A DNA stretch of 27,337 bases from Ophiothrix spiculata (GCA_000969725.1 JXSR01S018999.1), one strand, 5' to 3'; positions 1-9,900 are shown, counted from the first letter of the stretch. Numbers and translations: made by a program. The notes: generated by a model not told the origin, from the letters alone.

Positions 1-569
1 CAGTTGCGATGACAAATCATGAATTATATTAGTCATGTTGAGTAAATTCAGTTAGTCATGCGTCATTCAGTTAGTTGACTAATTAGATACGCATTTGATA
101 TTAACTAATCTGTCATGCAATTAATCATTTATCAATTAACTGATTAAAAATTGAATATCTAGAGATGGAAACTATCTTTTTTAACACAAAACATTTTTAT
201 TCAATATTTCTTAAACATTTACAGCATTTATTCATGAATTATGAAAAATCACTTTGCATGACTTATTTTAATTAGTCAAATATTTAAGACATGTTTTTTG
301 ACTAATTAATATTCTCAGTGAACAGATTCAATCATGATTGCCCGAACAATTCCTTTTTAAAGGAATTTTTATTTATTTATGTTGTGTACCAAATGACCCC
401 CTATTTATTGTGTGTAAGTTTGTACCGGTTGACCTTTTCTTTTCATGTTGCCGAGTCACATCCTGTGACTTTAGATAGTGAGTGCCCCTGGGGGACTTGG
501 CCCATTAAGAATATAGACCATTTTAATAGCTTACATGTAGCGCGAAATTCAAACTCAGCAACCTGTAAA
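1..569. other. AT-rich non-coding flank
   Basis: No coding signal is convincing here. The first 300 bases are very AT-rich, with repeated gttagt/actaat words and short palindromes. The 119-codon open frame over 318-677 has no recognisable domain and runs into the MITE starting at 570, so I treat it as chance. A short word at 539-550 (tagcgcgaaatt) is the inverse of one inside that MITE, so a fragment of a related element may lie just upstream. Confidence 0.5.
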
Positions 570-824
570 GGCCGAAATGTTCCCTACCAAACATTTGGTC
601 GTGACGTCAAAATGACAAGTGACTCCAAACAAAATAACTTGAACACAGAGTTGAGACCAAATAAAATTTCGCGCTAGATTGGACATGTAATTGAATTGCC
701 ATATACATAAGACCAAATGTTTGTTACCCGTTCATACTTTAAATTCGATGGCAAATATTTAGTGACGTCATGACCAAATGTTTGGTAGGGAAAATTTTGT
801 TTGGCGGCCGACTATGGTTCGGCC
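570..824. mobile_element. MITE-like element, family A, copy 1
   Basis: About 255 bp with long imperfect terminal inverted repeats and no coding capacity. The left end (from ggccgaaatgttccctacc) and the right end (to gttcggcc) are inverse copies sharing the core CCTACCAAACATTTGGTC followed by the palindrome TGACGTCA at 602-609 and 763-770. A second copy lies in reverse orientation at 4036-4291. The two ends differ in length: the right end has about 35 extra bases before the shared core. This looks like a non-autonomous DNA transposon. I cannot name the superfamily and see no clear target duplication at this copy. Confidence 0.75.
602..609. promoter_or_regulatory. CRE-type palindrome TGACGTCA
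   Basis: A perfect CREB/ATF-type octamer. The same octamer occurs at 763-770, 3673-3680, 3907-3914, 4100-4107 and 22426-22433, each time in or next to an inverted-repeat arm. It is therefore first of all a part of the transposon ends. Any role in regulating the downstream gene is speculation. Confidence 0.25.
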
Positions 825-1244
825 TTAACAATCTACCTACAAAAATCTTTAGTGGAAGTTTCCAAAAGTTTACATCATTAATGGTGCCCGATGTCACAAC
901 ATATGATATCAGAGCGAGGCTGAAATTGTCCAATTTGTAAAGATTTGACCATTTTGGAGTACATGTTTACTTTAAAATCTATAAATCTTGTTTGGTCAAG
1001 AAAAGACAAACAACTTTTCTTTCATGACTTTTCTTGAAGTTTGATATTTACTAAAAGAAATCCGAAAAAACAAGGGTCTATCTAATTTGGATCGACTATA
1101 GTCGGTGTTTAGGGTATGAATTTCAAAGACACAGAAATTCAAGTTAATAGGTTTATTAGCTTAATTTTAATTATTTTAAAGACTTTTTGTTCTTTTTAAG
1201 CCGAGTTTTCAGTGCCTTGTCCTACATCCACTCAGTGTCCAACA
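825..1244. other. non-coding spacer
   Basis: AT-rich sequence between the family A MITE and the 103-bp repeat. No reading frame with a recognisable domain, no RNA gene and no inverted repeat were seen. Confidence 0.5.
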
Positions 1245-1347
1245 TCCTCTAGCCACAGCTGTCCACGCTTCATGCGCTTCCTGCGCTCGTTTGGTGGGTC
1301 TGTGGGAGTGGCGATCTGGGGAATGGTACTAGGGCTAGTTCTAACTT
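1245..1347 (-). repeat. 103-bp dispersed repeat, copy 1
   Basis: Matches 2862-2964 with 6 substitutions and no indels (about 94% identity), while the flanks are unrelated. It is much more GC-rich than its surroundings. Both copies are open on the minus strand and encode a proline-rich then basic peptide containing RRKRMKRGQLWL (copy 1) or RRKRTKRGQLWL (copy 2). Two differences are silent and three codons are changed, so constraint is not shown. It may be a scattered exon fragment or part of a repeat. The plus-strand frame at 1212-1424, with a hydrophobic stretch, is probably the shadow of this segment. Confidence 0.65.
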
Positions 1348-1444
1348 TCTTCTACTATTCTCTGATAAGTAAAAAGCATAAAGTGGAATTTGTAACCCCA
1401 ACCGGCAGACAACCGCCATTTTGACTATTGAAGTGACCCCTAAA

Positions 1445-1602
1445 GCCCATGATATACTAGCAAAACGCAGCTAGCATGTGGTTTGATTTTAGACGCTTTG
1501 AAGACGCTAACCAAACGCTAACATGTTAAAATACTTTCAACTTTAGCGTCTTCGTTAGCGTCTAGCTAGACGCTAGCTGCGTCTTGATAGTATATCATGG
1601 GC
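1445..1602. mobile_element. 158-bp MITE with ~29-bp inverted ends
   Basis: The left end (GCCCATGATATACTAG, then CAAAACGCAGCTAGC) is the inverse of the right end (GCTAGCTGCGTCTTGATAG, then TATATCATGGGC). The interior repeats the words gacgct and agcgtc in both orientations, so the whole element can fold into a long hairpin. It has no coding capacity. The flanks taaa and ataa do not give a clean target duplication. Confidence 0.75.
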
Positions 1603-1885
1603 ATAAGACAATTTGAACCTTAATTCTTTCTTCAGATCAGACCCTACTTTCTTGCCAGCAGTGCATGTTTCTATTTTCTTAAATTGTCAGTTTCTAATTC
1701 CAGCTTGTTCATTTCAAAATTTGATTTCTTCAGGGATATTACATATATTCAAAATCTTTTCACTTAATTCAAAGGACAAACAATTGTTCATCAAGTATGT
1801 TTATGCAATAAACTGTGGAAGTACTTTATAAAATGCAATACAGTAACATGTTTCAAAAGCTAAAACGTCAAATTTGAGAACATTG

Positions 1886-2860
1886 TTGGTGCCTTTAATT
1901 GAGGCTTTATTTTGTTTTTCTTATTTTTGACACAAATGAGAAGCTTATTCTATTTAGGATTGTTTTTGTATATTGAAAGGTCACATGTAAATTATTGTAC
2001 AATTTCATCTTGTTGTTTATATACATACATATCATTGTCGTCATTTGGGTTCACTTTTTGTGACACGATTTTTAAACACTACATAAAGATTATAATTGTT
2101 TATGACACATTTTGAAAATCCTGAAGTATGAGTCAATTTATAATCGGCCTCCAAACAAAATTGTTTGCGCTACTAAACATTTGTGTTGTGACGTTAAACT
2201 ATGGGCGGCCATAGGTGTCAAAAAGGTGTCAACAAGAGAAAGGTGTCTACAAAATTGATAGGGGTGTCTATTACAATGAAACAGGTGTCTAAAATATCCA
2301 AAAGAGTGTGTAAAACCCATAACAGTACCCAAAATCGATATGTGACCCAAACTGGGGTGTGAAATCAAGAAAGGTGTCTAAAACCAACAACACCTGTGGC
2401 CGCCCATAGACTCATAACAAAATGATTGGCAGCACAAATTGTGTTTGAATACCGACTATACATTGACCCTATCTTCTTTCTATATTTTTAACAGTAGGCC
2501 CTTGTAGTATTGAATCTGAAAATGAGTACAGTAATTGGTAATGTAATTAAGTTGTTGATTTTTCATGACTTATACCCAAGATTTTACTGGTAATGTTATT
2601 ATTCTAAATGTCAAAATGTGGAATTTTTCATAAGATATGGGATTTCTCTAACTTGTGTTTTCAAGGAAACATCACATTTTCAAGACTGGATGACTACTGG
2701 TAAGCAATATGAATGACACAAATGTTTATTTCCATCTTTCTCTGGGAACGTAGTTTTTATTTTCCAAATTAGTTTCTGCAACTTTTGTAATGTTTGATTT
2801 TGTTATAGGCTGCGGTCACATAGAACTACTACTATTCGGGTATACGGTGCATGATTTTAC
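1886..2860. repeat. segmental duplication, copy A
   Basis: Collinear with 3371-4606. The shared order is: ttggtgc start, the tttaggattgtttttgta stretch, family B inverted-repeat element, gtagtattgaatctgaaaatgagta, and the left end of a gcggtcacatagaac element. Small indels and substitutions are common, so the duplication is not very recent. Copy A lacks the family A MITE found in copy B at 4036-4291. It ends at 2860, directly beside the second 103-bp repeat. I see no gene inside. Confidence 0.8.
2141..2459. mobile_element. MITE-like element, family B, copy 1
   Basis: About 320 bp with roughly 80-bp imperfect inverted ends. The left end starts tcggcctccaaacaaaattg and continues to actatgggcggccataggt. 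The right end is its inverse (acctgtggccgcccatag, ending in gaataccgacta). The outer part resembles the long end of family A. The interior repeats ggtgtc at irregular spacing of about 13-30 bp. It has no coding capacity. It was copied along with the segmental duplication (see 3629-3960), so the two copies are not separate insertions. Confidence 0.7.
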
Positions 2861-2861
2861 T

Positions 2862-2964
2862 TCCTCTAGCCACAGCTGTCCACGCTTTGTGCGCTTCCTG
2901 CGCTTGTTTGGTGGGTCCGTGGGAGGGGCGATCTGGGGAATAGTACTAGGGCTAGTTCTAACTT
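2862..2964 (-). repeat. 103-bp dispersed repeat, copy 2
   Basis: Second copy of the segment at 1245-1347, same orientation and same length, with 6 differences (five transitions, one transversion). Its left edge coincides with the point where segmental-duplication copy A stops matching copy B. On the minus strand it stays open into flanking sequence on both sides (2816-3019), but no known protein family is recognised. Confidence 0.6.
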
Positions 2965-3370
2965 GTTGACACTTTTGCAAAAGGAACATTTTGAGACCAT
3001 TTTGAAGAAAATCAGACAATGTTGAATTTCGTGTCTCCCATAGGACCTCTTGCGTGACCCCTGATATGACCTTTCACATAATTGGATATAACTCATTAAC
3101 CATAAATCGGAGATGGGTAAAAGTATACTTTTTCTGATTCTTTGTGATTAGTGGAACACAATAAAATGGTTTTTAACACGATTTAACCAATTTTGGAATT
3201 TTAACCCCTGTTTTAGCAGCCATTTTGTTTTATGCAAATTAATCACTGTTCCACCAATTAGATTTTTCTAGATTTTGGACTAGTTGTTGTATATGTTTGT
3301 CTGATATTATTCTGAAAATATCATTACTTTTGCAATTTGTTTGACTTATTTTTTAATTTTTACTAGCCTA
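2965..3370. other. non-coding spacer between duplicated segments
   Basis: AT-rich sequence between the 103-bp repeat and segmental-duplication copy B. Nothing coding, structural or repetitive was recognised. Confidence 0.5.
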
Positions 3371-3628
3371 TTGGTGCATTTAACCGAGACCTTCATTTTG
3401 TTGTACTTATTTTTGACACGCATAAGAAGTTTATTTTATTCTATTTAGGATTGTTTTTTGTATAGTGAAAGGTCTCATAAACTATTGTACAATCTAATTT
3501 TGTTATATACATACATATATCATTGTTGTCATTTGGGTTCACTTTTCGTGACACGATTTTTAAAACACCACATAAAGATTACTATTGTTTATGACACATT
3601 TTGAAAATCCTGCAGTTTGGGTCAATTT

Positions 3629-3960
3629 ATAATCGGCCTCCAAACATTTTGCACTACTTAACATTTTGTTGTTGACGTCAAACTATGGGCGGCCATAGGT
3701 GTCAAAAAGGTGTCAACAAGAGAAAGGTGTCTACAGATTTGATAGGGGTGTCTATTACCTTACAATAAAAAGGTGTCTTAAAAACCCCAAAATAGTGTGT
3801 AAAACCCATAACAGTGCCTAAACCCACAATCGAGTTGTGACCCAAACCGGGGTGTGAAATCAAGAAAGGTGTCTAAAACTAACAACATCTGTGGCCGTCC
3901 ATAGTTTGACGTCACAACAAAATGATTGGCAGCAATAATTTTGTTTGAATGCCGACTATA
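3629..3960. mobile_element. MITE-like element, family B, copy 2
   Basis: Equivalent of 2141-2459 in the second duplicated segment. Both arms keep a perfect TGACGTCA (3673-3680 and 3907-3914), whereas copy 1 has changed bases there. The inverted arms (actatgggcggccataggtg and its inverse) and the iterated ggtgtc interior are retained. Confidence 0.7.
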
Positions 3961-4035
3961 AATTGACCCTACCTTCTTTCAATATTTTTAACATTAGGAC
4001 CTTGTAGTATTGAATCTGAAAATGAGTAACAGTAA

Positions 4036-4291
4036 GGCCGATAAGGCCGAAACCATAGTCGGCCTCCAAACAAAATTTTCCCTACCAAACATTTGGTCGT
4101 GACGTCACCAAATATTTGCCATCGAATTTAAAGTATGAATGGGTAACAAACATTTGGTCCAATGTATATGACAATTCAATAACATTTGCAATCTAGCGCG
4201 AAATTTGATTTGGTCTCAACTCGGTGTTGAAGTTATTTTGTTTTGAGTCACTCGTCATTTTGATGTCACGACCAAATGTTTTGTAGCAAAA
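4036..4291. mobile_element. MITE-like element, family A, copy 2 (reverse)
   Basis: Reverse-orientation copy of 570-824, sharing the core accaaacatttggtcgtgac and the interior word tagcgcgaaatt. The paralogous segment at 2531-2540 reads gtaattggta without the insert, so copy A of the duplication is an empty site and defines the insert precisely: gtaa, insert, aattggta. The target duplication would be only about 2 bp (AA), although short slippage makes this ambiguous. It contains CRE octamer 4100-4107. Confidence 0.8.
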
Positions 4292-4552
4292 AATTGGTAA
4301 TGTAAATAAGTTATTGTTTTATACCCAAGATTTTACATGTAAATTCTTTATTTTTATGTCAAAATATGTAATTTTTCATAAAATATGGTATTTCTCGAAC
4401 TTGTGTTTTAAAAAAAACATCAAATTTTCAAGACAGGATAACTATAGTTAGCAATATGTATGACGCAAACTTTAATTTCCATCTTTAGGAACACAATTTT
4501 TATTTTCCAAATTAGTTCCAGCAATTTTTGTAATGTCTGATTTTGTTTTAGG

Positions 4553-4758
4553 CTGCGATCACATAGAACTATACTATTCGGGTATACATTGCACGATTTT
4601 ACTTGGGCACGTGTATAGATTCAATCGAACACATGAATTTTATGCTACCGGGTCACATAAGAGGGCACTATTAGGGAAAAAATGAATAGCTCGCCATGCC
4701 TGTATAACATATAGCGTATAGCGAATACCGTATACAATATACTTCTATGTGATCACTG
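4553..4758. mobile_element. 206-bp MITE with inverted ends
   Basis: The left end CTGCGATCACATAGAA and right end TTCTATGTGATCACTG are inverse with two mismatches. The inverted match continues inward through tatac-containing sequence. A truncated left end of the same element is at about 2812-2861 in the other duplicated segment. It ends about 90 bp before the first coding exon, so it may lie in the 5' intron or promoter of the SAMD9-like gene. It does not code. Confidence 0.65.
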
Positions 4759-4810
4759 ACACTGTCTTAAAGTTATGCTTAAGAAAATACTTGAGCCTTC
4801 TAATAATTAC

Positions 4811-4849
4811 TCTTTGTTTCTCTTTCTTCCCAATTTCTTTATAATAAAG
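4811..4849 (+). promoter_or_regulatory. probable 3' splice acceptor before exon 4852
   Basis: A long pyrimidine-rich run (ctctttgtttctctttcttc and on) ends in ataataaag just before the ATG at 4852. This is what a 3' splice site looks like. It suggests that the first recognised exon is preceded by at least one upstream exon, either 5' untranslated or coding. The reading frame remains open upstream of the ATG for at least eight codons, so an earlier start cannot be excluded. Confidence 0.5.
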
Positions 4850-4851
4850 AG

Positions 4852-5251
4852 ATGAAAGTTTGTTTGAATGTGATGAAGGACAAAATTGAAACTCTGTCTA
4901 CTGAACAAAGCAAATTGGCAACTCAACATAACAAGTTGGCAACTCAACATAGCCTGTTACTTCGCATTGTTGCAGAACACAGGCCACAGTTACTGGAATT
5001 ATTTCTGACAAATGAACTGGGAAGACTAGATAGAATTGCTCTTGGTTCAGTTAATCTGTTTGTGCGATTCTCACATCAACAAAAACTTGAAAACCTTTGG
5101 GAAATGTACGAGAGAGGTGAATTAGAAGCTGAAATAACCAGCATTCTTAACCTAGAGGAATCATATCATGAAGCACACGGAGGTTTACAAATTGAAGTCC
5201 ACATTGATAAGGAAGAGTATCACAGAGGAATTGATGCTTTTAAACAGCAGG
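4852..5251 (+). CDS. SAMD9-like gene, exon 1: coiled coil plus TRADD-N-like domain
   Basis: Encodes 133 residues plus the first base of codon 134. Residues 8-40 look like a short coiled coil that contains an exact-length heptad duplication (KLATQHN, KLATQHS). Residues 62-131 resemble the TRADD-N-like fold seen in many invertebrate and bacterial immune proteins: a GSVNLFVRF strand, the helix motif LWEMYERGEL, a second helix, and the strand LQIEVHID followed by EEYHRGIDAF. The family match is from memory of the pattern and is not a search result. The exon ends in CAGG before GTAAGT (donor GT at 5252). The single leftover base joins the two bases that open the exon at 6980, making GCA (Ala), so the frame runs directly into the SAM domain. 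The ATG at 4852 is the first in-frame choice, but an upstream exon is possible. In the cell this domain would be expected to mediate homotypic signalling contacts. Confidence 0.75.
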
Positions 5252-5257
5252 GTAAGT
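5250..5257 (+). repeat. hAT target duplication GGGTAAGT covering the splice donor
   Basis: The octamer GGGTAAGT occurs directly before the element (5250-5257) and directly after it (5687-5694). It contains the GTAAGT donor of exon 1, so the insertion left two potential donor sites. The upstream one keeps the normal reading frame. Use of the downstream one would include the element in the mRNA and hit a stop codon at 5266-5268. Confidence 0.85.
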
Positions 5258-5686
5258 CAGTGGCGTAGCCAGGTTTCCGAAAGTGGGGGGCCACAATATG
5301 AAGACAAACCGACAGAATTGGATTGACCATGCAAGCAGAGCGAATAACGGATGGGATCCAGGGGCCCGCTTTAGGGCCCCTGGTGGGGGTCCAGGGGGCA
5401 AAGCCCCTGGAAGCTCCAGGTTTTTAGCTATTTGACACACTGCAGGAAGGCTAATTGAAACATTTTTTGATTTTTGTAGCTGAAATGGTGCCAAAATGCT
5501 GTGAAAATATGAGGTAATTTTGGCAGAAACTGACATTGGCAGGTGGCCTAAGGCTGCTTAGACCAATGGATTGTGTATGCGGTATCGCAGCCCGGCCTGA
5601 GGCCGGTCGGCTCAAGTTTAACGACAGGCGCTTCTTTAACCGACGGATGGTCAGTAATGGGGGGCCCCCCTCTAGCCTCACCACTG
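5258..5686. mobile_element. 429-bp non-autonomous hAT element in intron 1
   Basis: Starts CAGTGGCGTAGCCAGG and ends ...TAGCCTCACCACTG, inverse ends matching at about 11 of 16 positions. It is flanked by a perfect 8-bp target duplication (GGGTAAGT), which together with the CAGTGG terminus indicates the hAT superfamily. It is GC-rich compared with the intron, with G- and C-runs near the ends, and contains an internal palindromic block around 5360-5425 (gggccc, cccctgg). The open frames inside it have no transposase motif, so it needs a transposase from elsewhere. Confidence 0.85.
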
Positions 5687-5694
5687 GGGTAAGT

Positions 5695-6479
5695 TAAAAA
5701 CTTTAGGGCAAAAACTACATGAGAGCTTAGAATGTACATCCATATACATTCAAGCAGTATAGAGATTGTGTCCCGGGGGCACTCAAATTTGAAAATGATA
5801 GGTATGTCAAGCGCAAAGCGCCGCAATAGGGGTCTACTTAACTGAATTTGAGCAAAACTTTGGCGTTTGAAACTGATTTTTGAGGGTCTAGTGAACTGAA
5901 ATTTTTGCAGAAAATAGGCATCTGAGCTAAAAAAAATTCACAACTTTTGAGCAATTTCTGTAGTTGCAGCTAAAATATTGTATTTTTCTTCAAAATGGGG
6001 CTCTAAAGAAATGAATTTGTAAAAATAATTATGTGCAGTATTGCTGTTGAATGAAATCACATTGCATATAATGCATGCATGATTCCATTGTCAATAAGTC
6101 AACTGATGAACATTTTAGGCACATGATGTACATACCTGTACATGGTGTAACTAGTCCTATGTTCTATATTAACAACCTGCGTAGTAGCACGATCCAATCT
6201 AATACGATTATTTATTTCTTGTTAGTAAAAAAATAAAGTAAAAAATCTTTTGAAAACCTAGAAAAACAACTTGGAAATGCGGTAAAATGTGAATTTTTAA
6301 CCCTGTGCGCACAGAAATTTGAGACAAAGTTCTTTTTTCTTCTTAGCCTTATTAATAATAATATTATAACTTATTGCGCTATCTTTTAATTGGATCATTG
6401 TTTAAAATCGTTGGTATTTGTTTTGGGCCTCTGTACTTTCCTTCGAAGCAGCACAACCCAAAACAAACACCTCAGATTT
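5695..6479 (+). other. intron 1, middle part
   Basis: Non-coding, AT-rich sequence of the 1728-bp intron 5252-6979. No other exon with matching phase or protein domain was recognised. Short t- and a-rich stretches only. Confidence 0.55.
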
Positions 6480-6610
6480 CAGTCGCGGATCTAGGATCTG
6501 AATTTTACGGGGGGCGGAGAGTGTGTTTTTCAGCTTTTATAACAAAAAAATGACCCAAATTAGGCTGATTTTGCAGGATTTTGCCAATTTTACGGGGGTT
6601 CAAAGGGTTA
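6480..6610 (+). mobile_element. probable hAT left-end fragment in intron 1
   Basis: Begins CAGTCGCGGATCTAGGAT followed by a G-run (tacggggggcgg), the same style of terminus as the complete hAT MITEs in this window. I could not find an inverse right end or a target duplication, so it is probably truncated. Confidence 0.4.
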
Positions 6611-6979
6611 AGTTGCAAATGACTAATGTGTGATAATTACTGTCAGGGACTTGACAGCAAATAGAAAATGATACACTTTCTCAATTTTCTCAAAAATGCA
6701 AGAAAATTGCAAGAATGGTTTGGGGTTTTATACCATATATCAACAAAAACACTCAATTTTGATAGCAGTGACCTTGACGATGAAAAGTGAATCATGAATT
6801 GTTTCCCTTAAGGGTGGTAAGATGTCACCTTTACTCTAATTGCTCTGTGGTTTTGTGTGTTCTCATATTGCTCATATTGGGGCGATGCAACATATTGATG
6901 CAGTACTATTTGTAATAGTTGTCAATTTTATTGTTTTTCTCTTTTAACCTATAATATATTTCCATTTTTTGACATGCAG

Positions 6980-9900
6980 CAAACATTCAGGATCAAAGAG
7001 TGCTCCCAATGAAAGAATGGACTATTGATAAGCTGAGAGAGGTTCTCCTACTGGAAGGGTTATCAGAATCAATAGCCAATGAATTCTATGAAGAGGAGGT
7101 TAATGGCAGGGTTTTTTCTTTGTACCGTGAAAATGACATGGTGAGCGACTTTCAATTGAAAAAGGGCCCTCTACGAAACCTTCTGTATATAAGAGAAAAA
7201 TATTCATCATATCAACCACCAGAGAAGATGTCCCAAAATGTATCGTTACCAAGACAACAAAGACCCAGTCAAGAGATACCAATTATAGCAACAGGACCCA
7301 ATGACATACCAAGTACATCTTCACAACCTAACCAACCAGAAAAAGATGGGGATGAGCAAGGGATGTCATCTGAACCACAAAAGGGATTAATCCAAGTTTC
7401 CAATGAACAGCAAAAAACAGGTGAAGCATCAAAAAGTTTGAAGCAAGACACATTAGTTGATGAAGAAAGGCATCCACTAAAGGCACAAGCGATATCTACT
7501 GGGACACGCCCCAAAACACCAGTCAAAACACATACAAAACCTGGGGAGGGAGGACTTGACAAACCATCTTGTCACAGCAAACTAAGTCAGAGTGAGATTG
7601 ATGTCGAAAAACGGTTGCGAGAACTTCTACTCGGTGATGCAAAATTATCACTTGACGAGTCATATCAACCCATCCTAGTGGTTAATAAACCAACCGACAC
7701 TATTCTTACTAGCAGTCAAAGTATGATTGACAATCTGTCTTTCATTGAAGATGTGAATTGGAAAGTGGTGTTTGACTTCTATGAGCTTTCAAATCAAGTT
7801 GGCCTCTGTCACTTCTTTTCTGATTCAAGGAAACCAAGTCTTCAGTTACCTGAAACTGTAGGATCTGTAGAAAGTGTTAGTGCTCTGGAGCAAATTGACA
7901 ACCCTGTGTGGATATTTTGTAACGGTCGTGAAGACGATGCAAATATAGAACAACCAGTATTGTCTAGACCTAAGTGGAATGAGGAGAGATCTAAAAATGT
8001 TGAGGGAGCCATAAGTTTGATTGCTAGGCAAAGTGTTATTCCTTCTACACGATCAGTTATTGTATTTCTAGTTCTCTCAGAGAGCAACATTGGAATTTTG
8101 AGTGATACATTCAGAAAATTCTTTTCTGAATTTCAGGGTATGGACAATATAACATTTATTGTAGAAGACAATGATGTTTATAAGATGTGGGAGGATGAAG
8201 TGAAGAAGTGGTGTGATGTTGATGAGTTGAAAGAGCGGAGTATCGTAGGAGTGGCACTCTCAAGTATCAACAGACTAATGCATCGAATGTCTAGTGTCAA
8301 TATAACTGAAGATAGAACTTTACCCACAATAGGTCGGCGCAGTGTGTACATTGATGAGAGAGATCTAAAGAAGTGGAAAGACATATCTGTCGTTTGTCAA
8401 AATGAGTGTGAAAATACTGATATGGATGAAGATCACCCTGAATTTGAAACATTCATCAAAGAAAAGGAATTACAATTCTACAGAGGGCATAAACCAGACT
8501 GGTGGAATTTTGAGTTGACGGATGGTTCATCCAACAATGGAAAAGGCAGGTACAACCACATACTTAGAAGAAGAAAGTTTGATGAACTTCGAAATAAAAT
8601 AAATAGCGCACTTCAAGGAGCACTTTCAAGTGATTTGATAATTACCATAACAATGTTCCATCAGCCAGGTTGTGGTGCAAGCACCCTAGGTAGACATCAG
8701 TTATGGGAGTTTCACAAAGAATATCGATGTCTGATGGTTGACCGAGTGACTTCAAGCACTGCTAGGCAAATACTCGATGTTCGGAAGTACAAATGTAAAA
8801 AGCAATCTGATTGTTTGCCCACCCTGGTACTAGTAGATGACCTAGAGGATGCAGAACTTACAGAATTGATATTTGATTTGGAAAATATGTCAAAGGAATT
8901 GATTGTTAAAGGAGTCCTTTGTGTTTTGCTACACTGTAAAAGGACTCCAGATCCAGAGTCTCTTCTTCAAAGGAGTGATAAACATTTGGGATTTTTTCTT
9001 CAACAGGAGCTAGACACCCGCGAGCGAGATTGGTTTCAAAAGAAGTATACAGAGCTTGAAAAAAAGGATTTAGAAGACAAACTGAAGACAGGCGACTACA
9101 AACCAGAGAAATTGATTGGATTTATGGTAATGAAGAATGAATGCAATCCAAAATATATTCAACGTATTGTAGCAGAAACACTTTCAGATGTGCCAACAAA
9201 GGAATATCATATACTCAAGTATAGTGCTCTTCTTAACTCCTACCTGGGAGATGCTGCCATACCAGTCTCTACTTGCGATGAATTCATGGCATCTACATCA
9301 TCCATCAAAACCAGGCGTCAAACTTCAACCACCACTGCTACTAGGAAAAGGGTTCCTTGGGAAAAGACACTTTCACCTGCCTCCCAAATGCTGATGATCA
9401 CTGTTCAAGTTACAGGTATTGGTGTCCAAGGTATCAAGATCGTTCATCGATGTGTAGCTGAAGACATTTTGCGAAAAATTATAGAAGAGAAAGGCACAAC
9501 TCTTGCAGATGTTGTGTTAGAATTGCTTCGTTCTAATCTGCTCCGTTCAGCTTCTCACGGCAAAATAACACTTGCATGGAAAATGCACGACTTGTTGATC
9601 CGAAGAAAGAAATTCGATTTTGGTGACAGTGAAGAAACATTATTTTCTCCACTTATAGAAGACGTGTATAAACAGGATAAAGCAAAGGCTTTTGAAATCT
9701 TAGAAACTGGATTTGAACTTTTGTCTCATTCACAATATGCTCAGCAGGCTGCCCGTTTGTGTTACATTCGTGAAAAAGATTATGAGCGGGCACATTTATA
9801 TGCAAAGAAAGCCATCGGTCTACAACCAAACCATCCATATTTGTTGGATACTGAAGCACAAATTTACAGAAGAGAAATAAGAGAATATACTCAAACATAC

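Larger units (their letters stand above)
3371..4606. repeat. segmental duplication, copy B
   Basis: Partner of 1886-2860, in direct orientation about 1.5 kb away. It is longer because it contains a 256-bp family A MITE at 4036-4291 that copy A lacks, and other small indels. The match ends near 4606 (gcacgattttact), inside the inverted-repeat element that starts at 4553. Confidence 0.8.

Noticed and set aside
318-677. 119-codon plus-strand open frame
   Set aside because: No recognisable domain, odd composition, and its second half lies in a MITE end.
1212-1424. 70-codon plus frame with a hydrophobic, membrane-like stretch
   Set aside because: It is the complement of the 103-bp repeat, and the hydrophobic part comes from that repeat. 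There is no supporting splice or start context.
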